IMG/VR virus record: IMGVR_UViG_3300025853_000626
Coordinates: 1 to 24,499 of that record
DNA from: a virus
DNA: 24,499 nt
Strand: one strand, 5' to 3'
In this document: piece by piece, positions 1 through 5,626 of the stretch
Layout of the letters: each line of letters opens with the position of its first letter
Position numbering within the stretch: position 1 is the stretch's first letter
Translations under genes and position numbers: made by a program
Notes under the pieces: generated by a model
Seen by the model: only the letters and a program-made list of their open reading frames with translations
Told to the model about the DNA's origin: nothing
Database searches by the model: none

Positions 1-30
1 TCCTGCCCAATCGCTTGCATTAAATGCCAT
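1..30 (-). CDS. Start of an unidentified early gene (cut by window edge)
   Basis: Only the first ten codons are present, reading MAFNASDWAG, before the window ends. The start is well supported: a purine-rich ribosome binding site (AGGGGGGAG) lies nine bases upstream of the ATG, inside the end of the preceding gene, which it overlaps by 11 bases. The gene follows a Sak4-like ATPase gene and one small unknown gene in the same operon. Short N-termini of this kind (MAFNAS-) occur in small phage proteins found beside Sak4, such as the DUF669 group, but ten residues cannot prove that. The product cannot be assigned. Confidence 0.6.
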   Translation of the reverse strand, partial: MAFNASDWAG

Positions 31-274
31 TTTTTACGCTCCCCCCTTTCGGGTAGTAAGTCCAAAAATCAGGGCTCATCGGATCGAGCCCCAGGTGAAA
101 CAGCCGCTTGAAGTCAGCGACCGACGCAGCGATTGTGAATTCGCCGCGTGTCTTGACGATCCGCGCGATACAAAAAACCGGCGGATGATGATCCCATAGC
201 AGGACCAGGGTCTCCCCCAGCTCTGCCTCGGTAGGTGGATTGTCCGCCCAGGGGCGATATACCTGTTCGCTCAT
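20..274 (-). CDS. Small early protein of unknown function
   Basis: An 84-residue protein beginning MSEQVYRPWADNPP. I chose the ATG at 274 because it overlaps the stop codon of the Sak4-like gene as ATGA, a common sign of translational coupling; the open frame continues ten codons further upstream but would overlap more deeply. The protein is compact, with several Trp, Phe and Tyr residues, no membrane segment and no motif I recognise. It sits between a recombination ATPase and the next early gene, so a role in DNA metabolism is plausible from position only. Confidence 0.75.
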   Translation of the reverse strand: MSEQVYRPWADNPPTEAELGETLVLLWDHHPPVFCIARIVKTRGEFTIAASVADFKRLFHLGLDPMSPDFWTYYPKGGSVKNGI

Positions 275-1002
275 TTCTTGAGCGCACCCGCGAATTCGGC
301 CCAATCGAGCGCCATCTCTGGCGGCAGCCCGTAGCGGTTTTTCGCGACCCAGGCCGGGCGCTCTTCGGTGTACATGACGCGATCCCCTTGGCCGGTGCCG
401 CGCGTCCTTGTGCGACCCCGATCCTCAGTTTTGATCGTCGAATAGCGCTGGTTTGCGAATAAGATCGCGTCCGAATGCTCGGATACCAGGTCGCAGGCTT
501 TCGCCTGGAGTTTGATCACATAGCGGTCGAATGCCTCGGCGTCGGGCGCCTCGAATCGCTTGATCGCTGAATGCCCGATCATCACGCAGGCCATTTTCTT
601 CGCGTCGCGCAGATAGTTGGCGCGATCCAGGAATTCCCGCCAGTAGCGCAGCGCCTCGACGTATCCGCGACCATAGCCCGGCTGCTCGATGCTCTGCCAT
701 TTGTTCTGCTCGCAAGTGTGCGCCCAGATCAGCGGCTCGAGCCAATCCAGAGAATCGATCACCAGGGTCCGATAGTCGTGATTTTCGTTGATCAGCTCAT
801 CGAGCGCTGCGCGCACCTCGGCGTAGTTTTTCGGCCTGGGGAATGCGTCGACTTCTATCCGCCCGAGCCCATCCTCGATGGGCAGAAAGATCGGGTTTTT
901 CGCGCTGGCTGCGAACGTCGTTTTCCCGACGCCTGCGGGTCCATAAATCAAAACCCTGGGCGGTTGAATGGCGCCCCCCTTTGTTATCTCGGAAAGTTTC
1001 AT
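271..1002 (-). CDS. Sak4-like RecA-fold ATPase (phage recombination)
   Basis: A 243-residue P-loop ATPase of the AAA_24/Sak4 type. Such proteins are RecA-core ATPases that help single-strand annealing or strand exchange in phage DNA recombination and replication. The Walker A motif GPAGVGKT is at residues 21-28 and the Walker B strand TLVIDS at about 79-84. A conserved hydrophobic strand ending in IGHSAIKRF lies near residue 145, which fits the sensor region. The C-terminal part carries the basic run RGRTRTRG. Its length is usual for the family. The ATG overlaps the upstream stop as ATGA and is preceded by a GGGGGG-type ribosome binding site. A resolvase-like nuclease in the same operon and a YqaJ-type exonuclease on the opposite strand support a recombination role. 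Confidence 0.9.
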   Translation of the reverse strand: MKLSEITKGGAIQPPRVLIYGPAGVGKTTFAASAKNPIFLPIEDGLGRIEVDAFPRPKNYAEVRAALDELINENHDYRTLVIDSLDWLEPLIWAHTCEQNKWQSIEQPGYGRGYVEALRYWREFLDRANYLRDAKKMACVMIGHSAIKRFEAPDAEAFDRYVIKLQAKACDLVSEHSDAILFANQRYSTIKTEDRGRTRTRGTGQGDRVMYTEERPAWVAKNRYGLPPEMALDWAEFAGALKK

Positions 1003-1349
1003 TGGATCGTACCCCCCTTTTCATTTTTGACGCGAACCGCCTCCGTTTTCTGATCTCCGGCTTTTTGCATCACCTCAAACCGATCCGCAAAATAGGTCTC
1101 GATTTCCAGCATGAGGCCGAATTCCTGCTCTTCTGATGATTCCGCCAAACTTTTTATGGTCGCCGGATTCTTGCCGCCATATTGCTCAATGCAAAACATC
1201 ATCGTATCCCGTAGCCGTTTAGCTAATTTCTCCTTGAGCCTGTCAATGTCTCGATCAGACATCGAAATGTAGCCTGGCGTGATGGCCGCAGACTCGACTC
1301 GCTTCGCCAAACCTTCGGCTATTTTTTTAAATTGATCGCTTTCTTTCAC
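999..1349 (-). CDS. Early protein of unknown function, helical and charged
   Basis: A protein of about 116 residues, rich in Lys, Glu and Asp and probably mostly helical, with no recognised domain. I prefer a GTG start at 1349 (VKESDQFKKI) over the ATG at 1376 because GTG overlaps the stop of the preceding gene as GTGA, and a GGAGAAG ribosome binding site lies just upstream. The protein ends KNEKGGTIQ, and its stop overlaps the start of the Sak4-like gene. Its place between a resolvase-like nuclease and the ATPase suggests an accessory role in DNA recombination or replication, but this is inferred from neighbours only. Confidence 0.75.
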   Translation of the reverse strand: MKESDQFKKIAEGLAKRVESAAITPGYISMSDRDIDRLKEKLAKRLRDTMMFCIEQYGGKNPATIKSLAESSEEQEFGLMLEIETYFADRFEVMQKAGDQKTEAVRVKNEKGGTIQ

Positions 1350-1732
1350 AATATCTTCTCCGTTATCAGTCCACAAAAAAGCTCGAGCGATACTTCCGCC
1401 GAGCGTCTAAAATCCTCGAGCCGATATAGGTCGGTCGGGTAGGGAACCAGCACCCGCCAGGGCTGCCGGTCAGCCCGGAAGCAAACCGCCGGAACCTTCC
1501 GCACCTTCAGCGCTTGCTTTACCGCTTGTTCCCAAAATTCTTTTTTGTCCGCGTTTGTGATCTCGCGGTATCGCTTGCATTCAATCGCCCAATGATCGAG
1601 CCCGATCAGATCGTGACCGCCGCCGAATGCCTGCGAGAGATTCCGCTCGAGGCGGATGCCGGTCCACTGCTCGATCTCGAGGATCAGCTCTCGCTCGCCA
1701 GCGGCGCCTTTGTTGCGGCTTCTACTTCCCAT
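1346..1732 (-). CDS. Putative Holliday-junction-resolvase-like PD-(D/E)XK nuclease
   Basis: A 128-residue protein with the layout of small PD-(D/E)XK nucleases such as archaeal Hjc and VRR-NUC-type enzymes. A basic N-terminus (SRSRNKGAAGERE) places Glu13 early, followed by GGGHDLIGL with Asp41 and WAIECK with Glu51 and Lys53; a helix with EQAVKQA follows. These match the E, D and ExK catalytic positions. Such enzymes cut branched DNA formed during recombination or before packaging. The gene overlaps the preceding gene by 11 bases and the following one by four, inside the leftward early operon. The fold call rests on motifs seen by eye, so the exact family is uncertain. Confidence 0.75.
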   Translation of the reverse strand: MGSRSRNKGAAGERELILEIEQWTGIRLERNLSQAFGGGHDLIGLDHWAIECKRYREITNADKKEFWEQAVKQALKVRKVPAVCFRADRQPWRVLVPYPTDLYRLEDFRRSAEVSLELFCGLITEKIL

Positions 1733-2192
1733 TAAATGCTCTCAGCTCCGATTGCGGTACAAAGAATGCCGGGCGACCCTTCCCGGTCGGATCGCGCCAC
1801 CAGCGCTCTCGCTTGCCTTCCTCGCCATAACACCACCCGGCGATTCGATATTCGCCGTCTGATCCCGTCACCAGGTAAAACCGTCGCTTGTTTGCGTCGT
1901 CCGGGTGGATGATCAAATGTCCGTTTTCGTATTTAGTCGCGCGAACATCAAAATCCGCCACGTCTGGATGGTGCCGCTCATCGAGCGGACCCGCTCCCCG
2001 CCAATACTGTCCCAGGGCTTTCGCGAGCGCTGACTCAGCCAGGGCGCCCTCGATATCGTTTTCCCATCGAGGCGCGTTGTCCGGCAGCCCATGCTGGTTT
2101 TTATCGAGCTTTCCGCTGATGCCGCGCATCCGGCGGATCACGCCCGCCGTCGCTGCCAGGAAAATTTCGTCACTCGTCAGCGACACTCGCAT
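1722..2192 (-). CDS. Early protein, possible PD-(D/E)XK-like nuclease
   Basis: A protein of about 156 residues. The reading frame can also begin at a GTG three bases upstream (2195); I chose the ATG because GGCGGAG lies just before it, although spacing is short. An N-terminal helix is followed by ENDIEGALAESALAKALG, then VADFDVRATKY and LIIHPDDANKRRFYLV. The Glu-rich helix, the D-x-D-V-R strand and the following D-D resemble the spaced acidic residues of a degenerate PD-(D/E)XK site, with Arg replacing the usual Lys. I remember similar unassigned proteins from aquatic phages. Function is not established; the neighbouring resolvase-like gene makes a nuclease role reasonable. Confidence 0.75.
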   Translation of the reverse strand: MRVSLTSDEIFLAATAGVIRRMRGISGKLDKNQHGLPDNAPRWENDIEGALAESALAKALGQYWRGAGPLDERHHPDVADFDVRATKYENGHLIIHPDDANKRRFYLVTGSDGEYRIAGWCYGEEGKRERWWRDPTGKGRPAFFVPQSELRAFNGK

Positions 2193-2415
2193 CACGCTCC
2201 GCCTTTTGCTGTTTCATCTTGATCCATCGATTGCGCTTCGATTGCTTATGCCAGCTCTGCCCGAACGCGACTAGAAAGCCGACCAGCAGCGAACCCCATA
2301 GCGGCGCAGTCACCCACCACCACGACCAGGTGATGATCTCCGCCAGGCGCAGGCCGACAAACAACAGGAAAAAATTGTCGACCAGGTGCCCGAAGCGATT
2401 AGTCTGATCTGCCAA
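2170..2415 (-). CDS. Small inner-membrane protein
   Basis: An 81-residue protein with two probable membrane-spanning stretches, roughly residues 10-30 and 33-55, containing ITWSWWW and GSLLVGFLVAF. A strongly basic tail (KQSKRNRWIKMKQQK) would stay in the cytoplasm. The start is TTG at 2415, supported by a near-ideal ribosome binding site GGAGGTGA six bases upstream. The gene begins inside the end of the Cro-like gene, and its own end overlaps the following gene by more than 20 bases, so it is embedded in the early operon. I do not recognise a family. Superinfection exclusion is one possible job for an early phage membrane protein, but nothing in the sequence proves it. Confidence 0.75.
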   Translation of the reverse strand: MADQTNRFGHLVDNFFLLFVGLRLAEIITWSWWWVTAPLWGSLLVGFLVAFGQSWHKQSKRNRWIKMKQQKAERDASVADE

Positions 2416-2557
2416 TGATCACCTCCGCCTGGATGCGCCGCGCCTCGGGAATGTCGCCCTTCCGCCGCCAGTGATAAATGGTTTGCCTGGTAACGCCCAG
2501 GGCTCGAGCGGTCTGCGATACTCCGCCGAATGTTGCGATGATCTCTTCCAGGGTCAT
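2399..2557 (-). CDS. Cro-like helix-turn-helix regulator
   Basis: A short gene of 52 codons, reading MTLEEIIATFGGVSQTARAL then GVTRQTIYHWRRKGDIPEAR. This is the pattern of P22-type Cro proteins: an N-terminal helix with one or two Gly residues, the helix-turn-helix SQTARALGVTRQTIYHW at about residues 14-30, and the IPE motif at 36-38. It probably represses its own promoter and the facing one. The ATG is preceded by TAAGGGGGAC, a strong ribosome binding site. It is the first gene of the leftward early operon and lies across a 78-base control region from the rightward exonuclease gene. No partner CI repressor gene is present in the window. Confidence 0.88.
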   Translation of the reverse strand: MTLEEIIATFGGVSQTARALGVTRQTIYHWRRKGDIPEARRIQAEVIIGRSD

Positions 2558-2574
2558 GTCGTCCCCCTTAGTAA

Positions 2575-2602
2575 TTGACAGGCCGAGCGTAATGCCTATT
2601 AT
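2575..2602 (+). promoter_or_regulatory. Sigma70-type promoter for the exonuclease gene
   Basis: TTGACA at 2575-2580 and TATTAT at 2597-2602 are separated by 16 bases, close to the sigma70 consensus. Transcription would start near 2609 and read rightwards into the exonuclease gene, whose AGGGGG ribosome binding site lies at about 2626-2631. Confidence 0.75.
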
Positions 2603-2615
2603 GGGCGAGTGTCAA
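2586..2615 (-). promoter_or_regulatory. Possible leftward early promoter
   Basis: On the minus strand a perfect TTGACA lies at 2615-2610. An 18-base spacer leads to TACGCT at 2591-2586, which keeps the three most conserved -10 bases (first T, second A, last T). It would drive the Cro-like gene and the whole leftward early operon. The -10 is weak, so an activator or an alternative -10 is possible. Confidence 0.45.
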
Positions 2616-2635
2616 ATTTTTAAACAGGGGGCCAC

Positions 2636-3571
2636 ATGGTCGGCAAATTATCAGACGACACCAAAATGTCGGGATCGCGCATCCCGGTTCTTTATTGCTG
2701 GCGACATGGGATTCCGCATCCCTGGTCCACGCCGAACGATGAGCTGCGGAAATCTATCGAGGCGCAGTCGGGTCCGCTGCCGGATTACGATATCGGGGAG
2801 CCAGGCATCGTTGGCAATCTGCTCGAGCCGGTGTTGATCCGCGATTGCTGCGCGCATTTGCACATCCCGCAGGCGGAGCTTTCGCCGCCGGTCATTAAGC
2901 TCGACGATTTTCAGGTGAGCTGCGACGGCATTGTGGAGATCGATGAACCCGTCCGCGTCCAGGACAATGGTATCGTCAAGATTCACGGCAGCGATGAAAT
3001 CACGCTCCAGGGGCGCATCCCTATCGAGTGCAAGGTCACGACCGCACCGCCGAGCGATGATATTCCGCTATATCGCGGCCCGATCCAGCTCCAGGCGCAG
3101 ATGATGGCGACCGGTGCGAGCGCCGGGATCATTGTCACGCTGCATCGGGGCATTGAGCGCCGGATCACGGTCATCCCTGCCGACCCGGACATCCAGGCCG
3201 AGATCACCGAGATTTGTGCCGACTTCCGGCGCCGGGTTGCTGCCGAAGATTGGTTTGCGCCGGTCAACATCGACGACGCCGCGATCCCGCCAGCAGAAAA
3301 GAGCGAAACCCCAGTCGAGCTGAACGGCCTCGAGAATGATGTCTATCATCTGGAGCTGCTGCGCGATCACCGCCGCCAGCTCGAGGATGAAATTGCCGAG
3401 CTGGAGCTGAAAGTGATGACCGCGATGGGCGACGCCACGCTCGGGCAGGCCGGGAAATATGGAGTCGAATGGCCGGTGCGGCATTACAAAGCGCAGCCGG
3501 AGCGCGTAGTCGCTGCGAAAGAGGCGCGCACGATCCGTTTGAAAACCTTGAAAATTAAGAGTAATCTCTAA
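2636..3571 (+). CDS. YqaJ/RecB-like phage exonuclease
   Basis: A 311-residue protein and the only convincing plus-strand gene. It has the YqaJ/lambda-exonuclease pattern of the PD-(D/E)XK superfamily: GNLLEPVLIRDC with Glu64, VSCDGIV with Asp97, PIECKV with Glu131 and Lys133, then the Gln motif QLQAQMMATG at 151-160. These are the metal-binding and catalytic positions of exonucleases that resect double-stranded ends for single-strand annealing. A helical segment near residues 240-275 and a basic C-terminus (RHYKAQPERV and later) follow, as in other YqaJ-type phage proteins. The ATG has an AGGGGG ribosome binding site. A strong promoter lies upstream and an intrinsic terminator downstream, so it is transcribed alone. 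The Sak4-like ATPase of the opposite operon is its likely partner. Confidence 0.87.
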   Translation: MVGKLSDDTKMSGSRIPVLYCWRHGIPHPWSTPNDELRKSIEAQSGPLPDYDIGEPGIVGNLLEPVLIRDCCAHLHIPQAELSPPVIKLDDFQVSCDGIVEIDEPVRVQDNGIVKIHGSDEITLQGRIPIECKVTTAPPSDDIPLYRGPIQLQAQMMATGASAGIIVTLHRGIERRITVIPADPDIQAEITEICADFRRRVAAEDWFAPVNIDDAAIPPAEKSETPVELNGLENDVYHLELLRDHRRQLEDEIAELELKVMTAMGDATLGQAGKYGVEWPVRHYKAQPERVVAAKEARTIRLKTLKIKSNL

Positions 3572-3615
3572 ACTGACCGTTTACCCTTTGGCGGTCAGAC
3601 TCCTAAAAGTCCTAT

Positions 3616-3644
3616 GCCCGGTGCCGCAACCACCGGGCTTTTTT
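3616..3644 (+). terminator. Intrinsic terminator after the exonuclease gene
   Basis: GCCCGGT (3616-3622) pairs with ACCGGGC (3632-3638) and is followed directly by a run of six T. A weaker hairpin, CTGACCG paired with CGGTCAG, lies just upstream at about 3573-3600. On the minus strand neither hairpin has a good T-run, so the leftward late transcript may stop less efficiently here. The stop codon of the convergent acidic-protein gene lies inside the T-run. Confidence 0.85.
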
Positions 3645-3861
3645 ATTCCTCTTCATCATCCTCGATCAGCTCGAATTCCCACTCTTCCGCGCCATTAAGC
3701 TCCTCGAGTATTTCCTCGGTGGACATATCAATCGATAAGCCATCGGGAAAGAGCTGCGTGTAAATCATTGAGCAGCCAGGACGACCGCGCTCGGGCAGCA
3801 GCATCAGAACTTCCCCAGCCCGGATATATAGATCACCCTGCTCCGTTTTTAACTTAATCAT
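3643..3861 (-). CDS. Small acidic protein, last gene of the late operon
   Basis: A 72-residue protein beginning [20 protein letters not shown] and ending in the very acidic tail [10 protein letters not shown]. The beta-rich N-terminal half (IKL, a short turn, then LYIRAGEV) recalls the small FlbD-like proteins and similar short phage proteins, but I would not assign the function from this. The ATG overlaps the end of the HNH gene by eight bases, so it is probably translated by coupling. It is the promoter-distal gene of the long leftward late operon and faces the exonuclease gene. Confidence 0.7.
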   Translation of the reverse strand: MIKLKTEQGDLYIRAGEVLMLLPERGRPGCSMIYTQLFPDGLSIDMSTEEILEELNGAEEWEFELIEDDEEE

Positions 3862-4405
3862 CCCAGCGATTGCCTTTTATCGAGTTTTCCCGAGCCGTCA
3901 GAATTTGCATATTCCAGGGGACGTGAAGGCCGCAAACCATCTCGCCGCGCAGCGGAACAATGTGATCGACTGAGTGCGTGATTCCGGTCTCAGCAGTGAC
4001 CGCGCGCGCCTGGCAGTAAATGGCCTCGATATCCGCCTGGACCAGATTATTGTCGCGCAGGATATTCGCCTGCTCAATGTAAAGCCGTCGCCTTTCTTTT
4101 GAGCGTCGGTGCGTCGCCTTGTATTTCGGGCGTACATATCGGGCAGCGTAAAGATAGAACGAATTTTTGTGGTAATGCTCTCGCCAGTAATCGTTCCGGG
4201 AGCCGCGCCTGCGGTCATAATCCCGCCAATACGCGCGCAGCTCCTCGCGATCCGCTGGGCTCATGCCGGTGCGCTTGAGCGCGTCGCAAGTCGAGCAGCA
4301 TTTGTTTGAAGTGTAGCGAGGCGCCAGGTGGCCGAATTTGCACGGCTTCCCGGTGAAATAATACGCGGCCCTGGATTTCCGGGCCTGTTTCGCTGACCCG
4401 ATCAG
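3854..4405 (-). CDS. HNH endonuclease (start codon uncertain)
   Basis: The core HNH motif is HSVDHIVPL followed by [20 protein letters not shown]. The Asp-His pair, a second His and two Asn residues match phage HNH enzymes that nick DNA near packaging sites or act as homing nucleases. The first ATG is at 4264 (MSPADREEL, 136 residues) and has no ribosome binding site. Reading upstream, the frame stays open for 47 more codons and encodes [19 protein letters not shown] followed by CCSTC, a Cys/His motif usual at the N-terminus of this family. I therefore extend the gene to the CTG at 4405, giving about 183 residues. No ATG, GTG or TTG exists in the extension. The frame is the same as that of the preceding lysozyme, from which one TAA codon separates it. 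The nuclease call is firm; the start is not. Confidence 0.8.
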   Translation of the reverse strand: MIGSAKQARKSRAAYYFTGKPCKFGHLAPRYTSNKCCSTCDALKRTGMSPADREELRAYWRDYDRRRGSRNDYWREHYHKNSFYLYAARYVRPKYKATHRRSKERRRLYIEQANILRDNNLVQADIEAIYCQARAVTAETGITHSVDHIVPLRGEMVCGLHVPWNMQILTARENSIKGNRWDD

Positions 4406-4408
4406 ATT

Positions 4409-4843
4409 TTAAACGGGCGGTTTATCCTCCCTCATAGCGTCCGAGAGTCTTTTCGCCCTTGCCCCCACTTGCTCGGCCCATTCAGACCGCAACATTTCGT
4501 CCGCTGCCTCGGCGAATCTTTCATCGCGTATGTACCCGATGGTTCGCTTGAAGTTGAGAAAGCCGAACGTCCCCAGATTGAAAGCCATATTCAGCACGAC
4601 CATTTGCCTGGTCTCGCTGAGATCGCGCCACTCGGGAAACAGCTCATCCAGCTCGCGCATGAGGCGCACAATGTCGCCCTCGAGCATGAATTGCGCCTCG
4701 GCTTTGGTGATCCCGGTATCTTCCAGGTTTCGACCGACGCCGATTGTGAGCTTCCCGCTGGTGCAATAGTAGGGCTTGAGCTTGCAGCCTTCATCAAGCT
4801 CGAGCCATTTCGTTAATACTTTGAAGTCGACGCCTGCCGTCAT
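4409..4843 (-). CDS. T4-type lysozyme (GH24 endolysin)
   Basis: A 144-residue muramidase that cleaves peptidoglycan at the end of infection. The catalytic stretch runs from LDEGCKLKPYYC to LTIGVGRNLE, with Glu18, Cys27 and Thr33 arranged as E-8aa-C-5aa-T. This is the known Cys variant of the phage GH24 triad, in which Cys takes the place of the T4 Asp20. The C-terminal NMAFNLGTFGFLNFKRT helix is also typical. There is no signal peptide or SAR segment, so the enzyme needs a holin to reach the periplasm. Its ATG overlaps the stop of the 3TM holin-like gene as ATGA. Length is usual for the family. Confidence 0.93.
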   Translation of the reverse strand: MTAGVDFKVLTKWLELDEGCKLKPYYCTSGKLTIGVGRNLEDTGITKAEAQFMLEGDIVRLMRELDELFPEWRDLSETRQMVVLNMAFNLGTFGFLNFKRTIGYIRDERFAEAADEMLRSEWAEQVGARAKRLSDAMREDKPPV

Positions 4844-5283
4844 TTCTGAGCGTTCCCGAATTTTTGGAGCGCGCCTTTCGCCAGGTCGCCCATGTAGGGC
4901 GCCGCGAAATAAAAGCCCAGGATCAGCATGACCGCCGGAGTCATTGTCTCGATCCGACCGTCCAGAATCTCAGTGCTTTGCGCCAGCTTGTCCGCTGCGA
5001 TATCGCCGACCCATATCGAAACCAGGGAGCTTGCCGTCGCAGCCATAAACATAAAGAGCCAGGTGCCAGTGATCGAGAAAGCGATCACGCGCCGTGCGAG
5101 CCTGGAGCCGCTGGTCGATTCCAGCCATTTGATTGTCATCTGGCGAGCGTCGGATTCGGCCCTCATCAGCGCCTCACCCTGCTCCTGCTTGGTATAGAAA
5201 GATTTATCGATCAGCCCGAATGTCTGATCAATGATTGAGCTGGCAGCGCCATCGCCCCCGAATAACTTACCCAGCCAGGACAT
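4840..5283 (-). CDS. Holin-like membrane protein (GTA 3TM holin type)
   Basis: A 147-residue protein with an amphipathic N-terminal part, then hydrophobic stretches at about residues 66-92 (RVIAFSITGTWLFMFM and following) and 115-134 (TPAVMLILGFYFAAPYMG), and a short cytoplasmic tail. The arrangement, including a helix rich in Glu and Arg before the first membrane segment, matches the GTA_holin_3TM family described for gene-transfer-agent release and found in many proteobacterial phages. It sits directly upstream of the lysozyme with an ATGA overlap and directly after another small membrane protein with a TGATG overlap. A holin or pore-forming role is likely; which of the neighbouring membrane proteins sets lysis timing cannot be told. 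Confidence 0.8.
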   Translation of the reverse strand: MSWLGKLFGGDGAASSIIDQTFGLIDKSFYTKQEQGEALMRAESDARQMTIKWLESTSGSRLARRVIAFSITGTWLFMFMAATASSLVSIWVGDIAADKLAQSTEILDGRIETMTPAVMLILGFYFAAPYMGDLAKGALQKFGNAQK

Positions 5284-5471
5284 CAGCTTTCCTCTGGTGG
5301 ATCGTCCTTTTTCTTCACTAGCGCCTGGACCGTATCGGTTTCGTATATCCTGATGCCGGTCCAGATGATCGTGAATAAAGCCGCCACGGGGGGCAAGATG
5401 GAGCCCAGAGACCCGAGCATTGTGCCGACGCTAAGTACATCAACCACCTGTTTCGTCGATTCGTCGACCAT
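5283..5471 (-). CDS. Small holin-like membrane protein
   Basis: A 62-residue protein, MVDESTKQVVDVLSVGTMLG and onward, with one long or two short membrane segments at about residues 13-42 (GSILPPVAALFTIIWTGIRI). The tail is charged (KKKDDPPEES). The size, a central double-Pro kink and the charged C-terminus fit a small phage holin, and I recall similar proteins beside lysozyme genes in aquatic phages. The ATG has a GGGGGG-type ribosome binding site and the stop overlaps the start of the 3TM holin-like gene. It may be the holin itself or an antiholin. Confidence 0.8.
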   Translation of the reverse strand: MVDESTKQVVDVLSVGTMLGSLGSILPPVAALFTIIWTGIRIYETDTVQALVKKKDDPPEES

Positions 5472-5521
5472 GTTCCCAAGCCCCCCAAAATTTCGCTAAT
5501 TGTACCAGCTCGAACGTCAAA

Positions 5522-5626
5522 TCACAGTAGCGCGGAAAAGCCAATGGCGATCCCGACCAGGAAGAAGATCGGGACCACCATGATCCACGCCGCAGCGACG
5601 AACAAAGTGCCGATTCGATCAGTCAA
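5522..5626 (-). CDS. Very small single-span membrane protein
   Basis: A 34-codon frame beginning TTG ACT GAT CGA, overlapping the stop of the secreted-protein gene. It reads MTDRIGTLFVAAAWIMVV followed by PIFFLVGIAIGFSALL. Almost all of it is hydrophobic and would form one membrane helix with the N-terminal Asp-Arg outside the helix. It fills what would otherwise be a gap of about 150 bases in an otherwise gapless cluster of small membrane-protein genes. The start codon is weak and the upstream GAGAGC is only a modest ribosome binding site, so translation would depend on coupling. No family is recognised. Confidence 0.5.
   Translation of the reverse strand: MTDRIGTLFVAAAWIMVVPIFFLVGIAIGFSALL

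Larger units (their letters stand above)
2558..2635. promoter_or_regulatory. Divergent early control region
   Basis: The only intergenic region from which transcription diverges. It contains an inverted pair: AATTGACA at 2573-2580 and TGTCAAATT at 2610-2618. Each arm supplies a perfect -35 hexamer for one direction. The two RNA polymerase sites would overlap physically, so binding should be mutually exclusive. The Cro-like product of the leftward gene is the obvious candidate to act here, but I could not identify a repeated operator with certainty. Confidence 0.7.

Noticed and set aside
3573-3644. Bidirectional terminator between the convergent genes
   Set aside because: Only the plus strand has a hairpin followed by a T-run; the minus-strand reading lacks one, so only the plus-strand call is kept.
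3643-3861. Flagellar FlbD annotation for the small acidic protein
   Set aside because: Only a loose resemblance in the first 30 residues, and the phage context gives no reason for a flagellar role.
4409-4843. Lysozyme judged inactive because the T4 Asp20 position is Cys
   Set aside because: The E-8aa-C-5aa-T triad is a known active variant of phage GH24 lysozymes.
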